Source: Anaerolineae bacterium
GTDB lineage: Bacteria > Chloroflexota > Anaerolineae > Aggregatilineales > Aggregatilineaceae
Length of the DNA stretch: 64,000 nt
NCBI GenBank assembly: GCA_027494015.1
Contig: JAOSJP010000012.1
Coordinates: 186,001 to 250,000, forward strand
Direction: 5' to 3'
The notes under the pieces are model-generated. The model was not told the origin of the DNA, did no database searches, and worked only from the letters and a program-made list of their open reading frames with translations. A program made the position numbers and the translations under genes. Below, in pieces: positions 52,528-61,180 of the stretch. Each line of letters opens with the position of its first letter. Within the stretch, counting starts at the first letter, position 1.

Positions 52528-53634
52528 TTGCGCATCATGATTTCTGCCGGGGGAACCGGCGGCGGCGTCTACCCTGCCCTGGCGGTGGCCGGGGCGCTGC
52601 GCCGCCTGTACAGCGACCTGACGCTGACCTTCGTCGGCGCGCGCGGCGACATGGCCCGCGACCTCGTGCGGCGCGCCGACGTGACCTTCGACGGCTATCA
52701 CGAGGTGCTGGCCGGGCCGCTGCACGGCATCCCGCGCCGGGGGCAGATCGTCAGCGCGGTCAAGATCGCGCTGGGCATCGTCCAATCGCTGTTCCTGGTG
52801 CTCCGGCTGCGCCCCCAGGCGCTCTTCCTGACGGGCGGGTGGGTTGGCTTCCCGATGGCGGCGGCATGCTGGCTGCTGCGCCGCCCAATCGTCATCTACG
52901 TGCCGGACATCGAGCCGGGCCTGACGCTCAAGCTGCTGGGGCGCTATTTCGCTCACACCATCGCCGCGACCGTGCCGGAGACCGCCGCCTTCTTCCCCGG
53001 CAAGCGCGTGGTGACGACCGGCTACCCGCTGCGCCCGGAGATTCTCAGCGCCAGCCGCGAAGCGGGCATCCGCGCCCTGGGGCTGGACCCGGCGCGCAAG
53101 ACGCTGCTGGTCTTCGGCGGCAGCCGGGGATCGCGCAGCATCAACACGGCGATGGCCGAGGTTGCGCCGGCGCTGCTGGCGGACGGCGCGCAAATCGTGC
53201 ACATCTCCGGGCAGCTTGACTGGGAGACGGTTCAGGCGCAGCACGCCGCGCTGAGCGAGGCGCAGCGGGCGCATTACCAGATTCATGCCTTTCTGCCGGA
53301 CATCGGGGGGGCGTTCGCCGCCGCCGATCTGGTGGTCAGCCGGGCGGGGGCGGCGACGCTGGCCGAGTACCCGGAATTGGCGCTGCCCGCGATTCTCGTG
53401 CCGTATCCCTGGGCGTGGCGCTACCAGAAGGTCAACGCCGACTGGCTGGTTGAGCGCGGGGCGGCGCTGCGGTTGGACGACGAGCGGCTGGGCGAGGAGC
53501 TGCTGCCCACCGTGCGCGCCCTGTTCTATGATGAAGAGCGCCTGGCGGCGATGCGCGCGGCGATGGCGGCGCTCAAGCGCTCGGACGGCGCGGAGAATAT
53601 CGCCCGGCTGCTGGCCGAGCGGGCGGGGGGATGA
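52528..53634 (+). CDS. murG: UDP-N-acetylglucosamine transferase making lipid II
   Basis: A 368-residue peripheral membrane glycosyltransferase that adds GlcNAc to lipid I. The N-terminal loop reads SAGGTGGGVYPALAVAGAL (about 6-24). In E. coli this is GGTGGH; the histidine is glycine here (residue 13). The C-terminal part has LVVSRAGAATLAEYPELALPAILVPYP, the donor-binding region. The TTG at 52528 is preferred because GGGAGAG lies eight bases before it; an ATG at 52537 is possible. It follows ftsW and the inserted DUF3800 gene. Confidence 0.94.
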   Translation: MRIMISAGGTGGGVYPALAVAGALRRLYSDLTLTFVGARGDMARDLVRRADVTFDGYHEVLAGPLHGIPRRGQIVSAVKIALGIVQSLFLVLRLRPQALFLTGGWVGFPMAAACWLLRRPIVIYVPDIEPGLTLKLLGRYFAHTIAATVPETAAFFPGKRVVTTGYPLRPEILSASREAGIRALGLDPARKTLLVFGGSRGSRSINTAMAEVAPALLADGAQIVHISGQLDWETVQAQHAALSEAQRAHYQIHAFLPDIGGAFAAADLVVSRAGAATLAEYPELALPAILVPYPWAWRYQKVNADWLVERGAALRLDDERLGEELLPTVRALFYDEERLAAMRAAMAALKRSDGAENIARLLAERAGG

Positions 53635-53653
53635 GGCGCGCGGCGCTGTCATT

Positions 53654-53681
53654 TTGCCGCTGCGATCAGTTCGCTTACAAT
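53654..53681 (+). promoter_or_regulatory. Candidate promoter before the CvpA-like gene
   Basis: TTGCCG (53654-53659) and TACAAT (53676-53681) are 16 bases apart. It could drive the CvpA-like gene, the ATPase/TOPRIM pair, murC and murB. Confidence 0.45.
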
Positions 53682-53752
53682 AGGGGGCGGGGCCACGCTG
53701 CGCTGCGCACGGCGCGTGCCGTAGAGGGTCTGTCGGCGGGGGGCGATGCGCC

Positions 53753-54286
53753 ATGATACAACTGTCGAGCTTCATGATCCTGATGATTGGGATGTTCGCC
53801 CTGATCGGCTTCATGCGCGGCTGGACGAAGGAGTTGATCGCCACGGCGGGCATCGTGCTGGCTCTGTTCACACTCAAGCAATTCGAGACGATCCTCATTG
53901 ACCCGCTGACCAGGGGCGAGCAAGGCTCGAAGTTCTGGCTGCAGGCAACCATTCTGCTGGGCATCGCTTTCTTCGCCTACCAGACGCCGCCGGAGATGCT
54001 GTCGCGCAGCGGGCGCGGGCGCTCCAACCGCGAGGGCTTGCAGGACGGCATCCTGGGGGCGCTTGTCGGCGGGTGGAACGCCTACCTGCTGATCGGCTCG
54101 CTGTGGTGGTACATGGACAACCTCGAGTATCCCCTCAGCCCGCACATCATCCCCGTCGCTCCTGGCTCGGCCAGCGCCGACATGGTCAACATCCTGCCGC
54201 TAAGCTGGATGTTGGGCGGCGATGGGGGTGTCCTCTCGGTCATGATGATCGCGCTGTTCGTCTTCGTCATCGTCGTGGTGGTCTGA
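53753..54286 (+). CDS. CvpA-like membrane protein
   Basis: 177 residues with four predicted membrane helices. ILMIGMFALIGFMRGWTKELIATAGIVLALF is like the start of CvpA proteins (colicin V production), in which a small hydrophobic protein with an FxGxxRG-type loop is common. An RSGRGRSNREGLQDG loop separates the second and third helices. The function in wall synthesis is unknown. It precedes the ATPase gene by 49 bases. Confidence 0.6.
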   Translation: MIQLSSFMILMIGMFALIGFMRGWTKELIATAGIVLALFTLKQFETILIDPLTRGEQGSKFWLQATILLGIAFFAYQTPPEMLSRSGRGRSNREGLQDGILGALVGGWNAYLLIGSLWWYMDNLEYPLSPHIIPVAPGSASADMVNILPLSWMLGGDGGVLSVMMIALFVFVIVVVV

Positions 54287-54335
54287 CGCGCTTCACGGTC
54301 GTCTCAGTGGCCTGAGGGACAGGAGCCTGGCGACG

Positions 54336-55469
54336 ATGCGCTTTTCCCAAGTCATCCTCGAAAACTGGCGTAATTTCGACCGGGTGGATGTGCGCCTGCA
54401 AGATCGCGCCTTCCTGGTCGGGCCAAATGCTTCCGGCAAGTCGAACTTCCTGGACGTGTTTCGCTTCCTGCGCGACCTGGTGGTGCCCGGCGGCGGTTTT
54501 GAGCAGGCGGTGACCAGTCGCGGAGGCGTCTCCAGCATCAGGAATCTCGCGGCACGCCGCTATCCAGATATCGCCGTAGAAGTGTGTTTGCAGGCCGAGG
54601 GCGCGGAGTGCGACTGGCGCTACCGGATTGCCTTTGCCCAGGACAAACAGCGCCGGCCTGTGCTCAAAGAAGAGCGCGCCTGGCAGGGGGAAGCCCTCAT
54701 CCTCAGCCGCCCGGATAGCGCTGACGAGGATGACCCGGAGCGCCTGCGCCAGACGCACCTGGAGCAGACCTTTGCCAACCGCGACTTCCGGCCCATCGCC
54801 GATTTTTTCGAGAAGGTCAGCTACTTTCACCTGGTGCCTCAATTGGTGCGCTCTCCCGACCGCTGGCAAGGGGACGTTATTGATCCTTACGGGGGAGATC
54901 TCCTGGAACGGATAGCCCGCACCAATGCCAGGACGCGCGACGCGCGCTTGGGCAGAATCACGGCGGCCTTGCAGGTGGCGGTCCCCCAGCTTCGAGGGCT
55001 TCGTCTGGAAAGGGACGGGCGGGGCGTGCCGCACCTGTCCGGCAACTACGAGCACTGGCGTCCGCATGGCGCGTGGCAAACTGAAGCTGATTTCTCCGAC
55101 GGCACGCTGCGCCTGCTGGGGCTGCTCTGGTCGTTGCTGGAAGGCGGTGGCCCCCTCTTGCTGGAAGAGCCAGAGTTGTCTTTGCATCCGGCGGTTGTGC
55201 GCCATATACCGCAGATGATGTGGCGGGTATCGCGGGATCGCAAGGACGCACGCCAGGTGATAGTGAGCACCCACAGCGCCGAATTGCTTTCGGAAGGCAT
55301 CGCGGCAGACGAGATATTGCTTTTCGTCCCTGAGCAGGAGGGAAGTCAGGTCAGAGTAGGGGCCGAGATCGCCGAGATCAAGACCCTGCTGGAAGCGGGG
55401 GTGTCGCCGGGCGATGTAGCCATCTCCTACACCCAACCGGAGAAGGCCACTCAGTTGGCGCTGTGGTGA
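54336..55469 (+). CDS. AAA ATPase (AAA_21/RecF/OLD-like)
   Basis: 377 residues. Opens with MRFSQVILENWRNFDRVDV and Walker A LVGPNASGKSNFLDVFRFLRD (about 27-47). The signature region is ADFSDGTLRLLGLLWSLLEGG, Walker B is PLLLEEPELSLHPAVVRHIPQ (about 272-292), and the switch histidine is in QVIVSTHSAELLS. This layout is that of ABC-type SMC/OLD-like ATPases that work with a nuclease partner in many defence systems. The following gene, 9 bases on, codes for a TOPRIM-like DUF4276 protein, which completes such a pair. The position between wall genes is unusual. Confidence 0.88.
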   Translation: MRFSQVILENWRNFDRVDVRLQDRAFLVGPNASGKSNFLDVFRFLRDLVVPGGGFEQAVTSRGGVSSIRNLAARRYPDIAVEVCLQAEGAECDWRYRIAFAQDKQRRPVLKEERAWQGEALILSRPDSADEDDPERLRQTHLEQTFANRDFRPIADFFEKVSYFHLVPQLVRSPDRWQGDVIDPYGGDLLERIARTNARTRDARLGRITAALQVAVPQLRGLRLERDGRGVPHLSGNYEHWRPHGAWQTEADFSDGTLRLLGLLWSLLEGGGPLLLEEPELSLHPAVVRHIPQMMWRVSRDRKDARQVIVSTHSAELLSEGIAADEILLFVPEQEGSQVRVGAEIAEIKTLLEAGVSPGDVAISYTQPEKATQLALW

Positions 55470-55478
55470 GGGCTTGAC

Positions 55479-56105
55479 ATGTCCGACGGCGCGCCCGCTA
55501 TTAGCCTGCTGGTGGAGGGCCTCACCGACAGGGTTGTCGTCCAACGCATCCTCGAACTGGTGGGACTTCCCTGTGGCAGAACCTTTGGAGAGAAAGGGAA
55601 AGACTACCTCCTGCGCGTGCTGCCAGACTACAACCAGGCTGCCAGATTCTCGCCCTGGGTAGCAGTAGTTGACCTTGATAAAGCGCCGGAGTGTGCCCCT
55701 TTGCTGATCCGGCAACATCTGCCACATCCAGGCGCTGGCATGAAGTTCCGCGTGGCGGTGCGCGCTGTTGAAGCCTGGCTTCTAGCAGACAGGGATACGC
55801 TGGCAGAGTTTCTAGCTGTTCCCCAGAACAGACTTCCCTTTCAGCCAGAAGCTGAGCCTGATCCTAAAGCCGCATTGGTTAGCCTGGCGCGCCAGAGCAA
55901 ACGCCGAGATGTTCGGGACGACATGGTGCCGCGCCCTGGCAGCGGGGCGAAGGTCGGGCCAGCTTATACAGCCCGCCTCATTGAATATGTGACGGTAGCG
56001 AGTCCCGCGCAATGGCGTCCTGAGGAAGCCGCCCAACGCTCGGACAGCCTGCGTCGCTGTATCGCAGCTCTGCACACGCTCAAACACTGGACTCCTGCTC
56101 CATGA
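55479..56105 (+). CDS. DUF4276/TOPRIM-like protein, partner of the AAA ATPase
   Basis: 208 residues. [20 protein letters not shown] carries the TOPRIM-type glutamate (Glu about 13), and [12 protein letters not shown] has the DxD (about 65-67). [20 protein letters not shown] is the EAWLLAD block of DUF4276. TOPRIM domains of the OLD kind cut nucleic acid with a metal ion. The gene follows the ATPase at 9 bases, and its TGA overlaps the murC ATG (ATGA), so it is in the same transcript and translationally linked to an essential enzyme. Defence is suggested by family and pairing and is not shown. Confidence 0.8.
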   Translation: MSDGAPAISLLVEGLTDRVVVQRILELVGLPCGRTFGEKGKDYLLRVLPDYNQAARFSPWVAVVDLDKAPECAPLLIRQHLPHPGAGMKFRVAVRAVEAWLLADRDTLAEFLAVPQNRLPFQPEAEPDPKAALVSLARQSKRRDVRDDMVPRPGSGAKVGPAYTARLIEYVTVASPAQWRPEEAAQRSDSLRRCIAALHTLKHWTPAP

Positions 56106-57515
56106 CTCTTTCCCCCGGCCAACACATTCATATCATCGGCATCGGCGGCTTCGGCATGTCGGCTATTGCCCGCATTTTGTTGGGGCGCGGCTACTCGATC
56201 AGCGGCTCCGACCTGGGCGTCAACGACCTGACGCGCGCCCTGGCCGCCGCCGGCGCGACGATCTACGAGGGGCACGCGGCGGCCCACATCGCCGGAGCCG
56301 ATCCTGGTGGCGGTCACGTCGGCGGCAGGGGAGGACAACCCGGAGGTCGCGGCGGCGCGCGCGGCGGGCATCCCTGTGCTGCGCCGGCGCGAGCTGCTCG
56401 GCGCACTGATGGCCGGGCAGGTGGGCATCGCCGTCGCCGGGACGCACGGCAAGACGACGACCACCGCTCTGCTGGTTCATGCGCTGTGCGAGGCCGGGCT
56501 GGACCCGACCTACATCATTGGCGGCGTGCTGCGCAACACCGGCAGCAATGCCGGAGTCGGGCGCGGGCCGCATTTCGTCATCGAGGCGGACGAGTACGAC
56601 CGCATGTTCCTCGGCCTGCGCCCGCAGATGGCGATCATCACCAACATCGAGCACGACCACCCAGACTGCTACCCAACATTGGACGACGTGCGCGCCGCCT
56701 TCGCCGAATTCGCCGCGCTGCTGCCGGACGATGGGCTGCTGGTCGTCTGCGCCGAGGACGCAGAGGCGCGCGCCCTGGGCGAAGCGCGCCGCGCTGCCGG
56801 ACATCCCGTCGCTTTCTACGGGTTCGCTGGCGCTGTTGGCGAGACATTCTGGCGGGCCAGCGACCTCGCCCCCGATTCTGCTGGCGGCACCCTCTTCACC
56901 GTCTGGCGCGGGGCGCAGAACCTGGGGCGTGTCCGGCTGGCGCTGGCCGGGCGGCACAACGTCCTCAACGCCCTGGCGGTGATGGCCGCTGCTGAGCAGG
57001 CGGGCGTGCCCTTCACAGTCGCGACGGGGGCGCTGGGCAGCTTCCTGGGCACGGGCCGCCGCGCCGAGGTGCTGGGCGTCGCTGGCGGCGTGACCGTGAT
57101 CAGCGACTACGCTCACCACCCGACCGCCGTGCGCGTCACGCTGGAGGCGCTGCGCGCCCGCCCTGGGCTGCGCGATCTGTGGGCGGTCTGGCAGCCGCAC
57201 ACCTACGGGCGGATGCGCGCCCTGGCCGGCGAGTTCGCTGCTGCCTTCGTCGCCGCCGATCACGTGCTGGTCACGGACGTGTATTCAGTGCGCGAGGCAG
57301 CTTCGCCGGGCCTGGACGCGGCGGGCATGGCCGGACAGATTGCCGCTGACGGGCACCCCGATGTGCGCTATACTGGCTCGCTGGAGGCGACAGCGCAGGC
57401 GTTGATCGCTTGCGTTCAGCCCGGCGACGCGATCGTGCTGCTCTCGGCGGGCGACGCGCCGCAGATTGGCCGCCAGGTGCTCGACGCGCTGAGTTCCGGG
57501 GAGGGGCAACCATGA
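56102..57515 (+). CDS. murC: UDP-N-acetylmuramate--L-alanine ligase, apparent +1 frameshift
   Basis: The protein begins in one frame ([30 protein letters not shown], residues 1-67) and continues in another from 56304 ([25 protein letters not shown], then ATP loop [33 protein letters not shown] and [19 protein letters not shown]). Removing one C at 56303/56304 joins them into a normal 470-residue MurC, which adds L-alanine to UDP-MurNAc. The first frame runs on to 56995 as nonsense. An assembly or sequencing error is the simplest cause; a true mutation or a programmed shift are alternatives. It overlaps the TOPRIM gene and murB by four bases each. Confidence 0.85.
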
Positions 57516-58435
57516 GCGATCGCTATCAGCCGCTGGCCGAGCAATTCGGGGCGGTGATGAAGCGTGACGAGCCGTTGGCCCGCTACACGGTCGCGCGGTT
57601 GGGCGGCCCGGCGGACGCGCTGGTGGTCGCCAACAGCACGACCGACCTGGCCGACGCGGTGACATTGGCCGCGCGCCACGATATTCCCTGGATTGTGCTG
57701 GGCAGCGGCGCGAATGTGCTGGTGGCCGACGCCGGCTATCGCGGCCTGGTGATCATCAACCACGCCAAGGCCTTTCGTTTCGAGGAGAACGGGCGGGTCG
57801 TGGCCGAGAGTGGCGCGAATCTCTCGACGTTGGCCCGGCGCTGCATGAACCAGGGCCTGGCCGGGCTGGAGTGGGCGGTCAACGTGCCGGGCACGGTCGG
57901 CGGGGCGGTCATCAACAACGCCGGCGCGCACGGCGGCGACATGGCCGGCGCGGTGCGCTGGGTGGAGACCCTCAGCCTGGAGGATCGCCCGCATGTCGAG
58001 CTATGGGGTGCCGGCCAGATGCGTTATGGGTACCGCTCCTCGGCGCTCAAGGGCGAGCGGGGGCGTTACGTCGTCCTGGCCGCCACGCTGATCCTGGAGC
58101 CGGGTCACGATCCCGGCGCGCTCAACGCGCGGGCCGATAGCTTCGTCGCGCACCGCAAGCGCACGCAGCCGCCGGGCGCGTCGCTGGGCAGTATCTTCAA
58201 GAATCCGCCGGGCGACTACGCGGGCCGCCTGATCGAAGCGGCGGGCCTGAAGGGGACGACCATCGGCGGGGTGCAAATCTCGCCGGTGCACGCCAATTTC
58301 ATCGTCAACACAGGCGAAGGCACCGCCGCTGACTACCGCGCGCTGATCGCGCTGGCGCAGCGCACCGTACAGGACAAGCTGGGCGTCGCGCTGCAACTGG
58401 AGATCGAGCTGATCGGGGAGTGGGGGGATGGATGA
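57512..58435 (+). CDS. murB: UDP-N-acetylenolpyruvoylglucosamine reductase
   Basis: 307 residues. FAD-dependent reduction of the enolpyruvyl group to give UDP-MurNAc, using NADPH. Residues 24-35 ([12 protein letters not shown]) and 60-75 ([15 protein letters not shown]) bind [36 protein letters not shown] and [29 protein letters not shown] are family marks, the last with the catalytic serine region of type II MurB. The ATG at 57512 overlaps the murC stop. Confidence 0.95.
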   Translation: MSDRYQPLAEQFGAVMKRDEPLARYTVARLGGPADALVVANSTTDLADAVTLAARHDIPWIVLGSGANVLVADAGYRGLVIINHAKAFRFEENGRVVAESGANLSTLARRCMNQGLAGLEWAVNVPGTVGGAVINNAGAHGGDMAGAVRWVETLSLEDRPHVELWGAGQMRYGYRSSALKGERGRYVVLAATLILEPGHDPGALNARADSFVAHRKRTQPPGASLGSIFKNPPGDYAGRLIEAAGLKGTTIGGVQISPVHANFIVNTGEGTAADYRALIALAQRTVQDKLGVALQLEIELIGEWGDG

Positions 58436-58437
58436 GC

Positions 58438-58643
58438 AGTGATCAGTTGTCAGTTGTCAGTGGGCGGCAGGTCTATTGGCGCGTGACCGTCGCCTGTCCG
58501 GGCCTGGGTGCTGATTGCAGGGTGCAAATCCAGAGGCAGCAGAGCAGCGTCCCTGCGGATGCAGCGAAGCGCCCTGGCTGACCACTGATCACTGATCGCC
58601 GATAACCAACAACCAATCACCAACCACCAATCACCAACCACCT
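58438..58643. repeat. Two tandem seven-base repeat arrays around a spacer
   Basis: 58438-58462 repeats GTTGTCA-type units. 58579-58643 repeats CTGATCA-, CCAACAA- and CCAATCA-type units up to the next gene's ribosome site. The spacer between includes CAGCAGAGCAGCGTCCCTGC, a piece of element A. It separates murB and the WD40 gene. Confidence 0.72.
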
Positions 58644-58661
58644 TTTATGGAGCAACGCCGC

Positions 58662-60500
58662 ATGACACACGAGGCACGATTACTGGGCCGGGGCCGCATC
58701 ACCGACCTGGCATGGACACCGGACGGGCGCGCGCTCGGCGTGGCGGGGTCGCTGGGCATCTGGCTGTACGACGCGGCGAACCTGGACGCGCCGCCGCGCC
58801 TGGCGGTGCCTCATGAGGACCCCCTGCTCAACCTGGCGTTCAGCCCGGACGGGAGCTTGATCGCCGCCGGGACGGAGAGCGGGACGGTGCGCGTGTGGGC
58901 GCTGGCGGAGGGTCAGCCGCCGGCGCTGCGCCACGTCTTCGCGGGATTCTATGGGCAGGTGGACGCGGTCGCTTTCAGCCCAGACGGGGCACTGCTGGCC
59001 GCCAGCGGACAGGACGGTGTGGTGCGCGTGTGGGAGCTTGAGCGCGGGCGGCAGCGCTTCACGATCAATCCGCAGCGCCACGATCCTGACGGCGAGGACG
59101 GCCCGCCGCCAGTCTACGGCCTGTCGTGGATGCCGGACGGCAAGCTGCTGGCAACCGGCAGCTTCGATGGCTTTGTCCGGCTGTGGGATGCGGCGACGGG
59201 GGCCTTTGAGCGCGAGATGCACGGCGCGGGCGCGTGGATCGCCCATATCGCGTGCAGTCCCAACGGGGCGACGCTGGCCGCCGCGCGCGTGGATGGCACG
59301 GCCTGGGTGTGGGATGCACGGACGGGCGAAGACCTGTTCATCATGGAAGCGCACGCCGGCGTGACGGAGCGCGTCGTCTACAGCACGCAGTGGGGCACCG
59401 CCGGGCCGACGCTGGCTTCGTGTGGCAGCGACGGCGAGGTTGTGCTGTGGTCTGCGGCGACGGGCGACTACCTGGGCAGCCTGGGCGGTCATGCGGGCGG
59501 CGTCATCGCGGCGTCGTTCAGCCCGGATGGGGGGCGCATCGCCGTCGCCAGTTGGGATCACGCCATCCGCGTCTGGCAGGTGGACGCGATGACCGGCACG
59601 GCGCAGCTTGTCCACACGGTGCAGGGGCACATGGACAGCGTGCACACGCTGGCCTGGCACCCGGCGGAGCCGCTGCTGGTGACGGCCAGCGACGAGGATG
59701 TGCTGCGCATCTGGGACGTGGACGCCGGGACGCTGCGCGCGACGCGGCTCGGCGAGCCGCTGGCGCTGCGCTGCGTGGCCTACAGCCCGGATGGGGCGAT
59801 GCTGGCGGTGGGCGGGCAGGACGGATCGCTGCGCGTTGAAGACGCTGCTTCGGGGGTGACCCTGGTGACGTTCGACGGGCACACCGAGCCGCTGCTCGAT
59901 CTGGCTTTCAGCGGCGATGGCGCGTGGCTGGCTTCGGCGGGGGCCGACAACATCGCCCGCGTGTGGGACGTGGCGACGGGCGAGCAGGTGCGCGCGCTGA
60001 CGGAATTCGCCGGGCGCGTCACCGGCGTGGCCTTCAGCCCGGACGGTTCGCTGCTGGCCGCCGCCGCCGAAGACGGCGTGGTGCGCGTCTACGACGCCTT
60101 TCGCTGGGAGCGCATCCATCGCTTTCCTGCCGACGCGGGCGTGGTGCACGCGGTCGCCTTCAGCCCGGACGGCTCGGTGCTGGCGGCGGCCTGCCACAAC
60201 CGCACGGTGCGCCTGTGGGGCATGGAAGAGGGCGCGCCGCTTGGCACGCTGCGCGGGCACCGCGCGCCGGCGCTGGACGTGGCCTTTCGCGCGGACGGGC
60301 GCACGGTGGCTTCGGCGAGCGCGGATGGCGATGTGCGCCTGTGGGACGCGCTGACCGACCGCGAGCTGGCCGTGCTGGAAGGCGGCGGGACGGCAGCAAC
60401 GACGGTGGGCTTCAGCGCTGACGGTCGCCAGGTGGCGGCGGGCGGGGCCGATGGCGTCGTGCGGGTGTGGGATGTGCCGGAGGTCAGCGCCTCATCCTGA
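58662..60500 (+). CDS. Cytoplasmic 14-bladed WD40 protein
   Basis: 612 residues made almost entirely of WD40 repeats. I count 14, the first at about residue 10 (RITDLAWTPDG) and the last ending VRVWDVPEV at about 606, which would fold as two seven-bladed propellers. No signal peptide, membrane helix or enzymatic domain is seen. The ATG at 58662 is preferred to 58647 because GGAG lies nine bases before it. Between murB and ftsQ its place suggests a scaffold in division, which is inference. Confidence 0.85.
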   Translation: MTHEARLLGRGRITDLAWTPDGRALGVAGSLGIWLYDAANLDAPPRLAVPHEDPLLNLAFSPDGSLIAAGTESGTVRVWALAEGQPPALRHVFAGFYGQVDAVAFSPDGALLAASGQDGVVRVWELERGRQRFTINPQRHDPDGEDGPPPVYGLSWMPDGKLLATGSFDGFVRLWDAATGAFEREMHGAGAWIAHIACSPNGATLAAARVDGTAWVWDARTGEDLFIMEAHAGVTERVVYSTQWGTAGPTLASCGSDGEVVLWSAATGDYLGSLGGHAGGVIAASFSPDGGRIAVASWDHAIRVWQVDAMTGTAQLVHTVQGHMDSVHTLAWHPAEPLLVTASDEDVLRIWDVDAGTLRATRLGEPLALRCVAYSPDGAMLAVGGQDGSLRVEDAASGVTLVTFDGHTEPLLDLAFSGDGAWLASAGADNIARVWDVATGEQVRALTEFAGRVTGVAFSPDGSLLAAAAEDGVVRVYDAFRWERIHRFPADAGVVHAVAFSPDGSVLAAACHNRTVRLWGMEEGAPLGTLRGHRAPALDVAFRADGRTVASASADGDVRLWDALTDRELAVLEGGGTAATTVGFSADGRQVAAGGADGVVRVWDVPEVSASS

Positions 60501-60590
60501 AAGACCATTTGCGAAGCTGCTTTCCCCCCACCCACAAGAAGGGAAGGGCTTAGCGCCTGCGGTCTTTTCCTTTCCCCCTCATGATGCTGG
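60501..60590. repeat. Element C fragment
   Basis: The left end GAAAGACCATTTGCGAAGCT resembles the C terminal repeat. The interior words (CCCCCCACCCACAAG, GGGCTTAGCGCC) match, but the right end is lost. The 680-base gap 60501-61180 holds this, elements D, B and an A fragment, and the ftsQ promoter. Confidence 0.55.
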
Positions 60591-60762
60591 CGAAATGCCC
60601 GTGCGCCCATTTATGAAATTTGCATGAATTTCCTATCATGAGGCTGTGACTCGCCCTCAGCAGCGTGAGCGTCGCCGTCCAGGGCGCAGAACCGGACTTC
60701 CGGAGTTTGGGGACTTCCGCAGCCCGGTCTGGAATGTATGCGATGCGCCCCTACGCTGCCTC

Positions 60763-60872
60763 TCCCCTAAATCCCCCTCTCCAGCCGAGCTAGAGAGGGG
60801 GACTTTGATCGCCAGACGCGGCACTTTTTCCCTCCCTGGCTTTGCGGAGAGGAGGTCAGAGGGAGAGGTGCT
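60763..60872. repeat. Element B copy
   Basis: Contains CTCCCCTAAATCCCCCTC and CTCCAGCCGAGCTAGAGAGG as in the other copies, with a diverged second half (CCTCCCTGGCTTTGCGGAGA). Confidence 0.7.
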
Positions 60873-60880
60873 GCGCCGAT

Positions 60881-60913
60881 AGACTTCCGAAGTTTCCGAA
60901 ACTTCGGAAGTCT
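60881..60913. repeat. Element D hairpin
   Basis: A perfect 15-bp stem (AGACTTCCGAAGTTT with its complement) and loop CCG. An element A fragment (GCGCAGCAGAGCAGCGTCCC) follows at about 60930. Confidence 0.72.
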
Positions 60914-61042
60914 GGTTGTGGGCCGGGCGCAGCAGAGCAGCGTCCCTGCGGGTGGGCCTGTGCGCTGACCGGGGGTGGGGTCAGCCGGCTGATGTGCGGC
61001 GGATTTTGATGCGATTGCCCTGCCTTTCCCGTCTTTGGTTAA

Positions 61043-61072
61043 TTGGACTTTTGAGCCATGTTGGAATATAGT
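61043..61072 (+). promoter_or_regulatory. Candidate ftsQ promoter
   Basis: TTGGAC (61043-61048) and TATAGT (61067-61072), 18 bases apart, downstream of the repeats and 109 bases before the ftsQ start. Confidence 0.5.
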
Positions 61073-61180
61073 GGGATTGTCTGTGGGAAAGTCCGACGAC
61101 CGGGGTGGGTGAGAGGTCAATCAGGGGAGCAACCGGACTTCTTCACCGCAGTGCGACAGCCAGGGGCCTGATAGACTTCA

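Noticed and set aside
56307..57515. Treating the second murC frame as a separate, N-terminally short ligase gene
   Set aside because: It lacks the UDP-binding N-terminus, which is present just upstream in the other frame at the right distance. One-base removal gives a full MurC, so a single frameshifted gene fits better.
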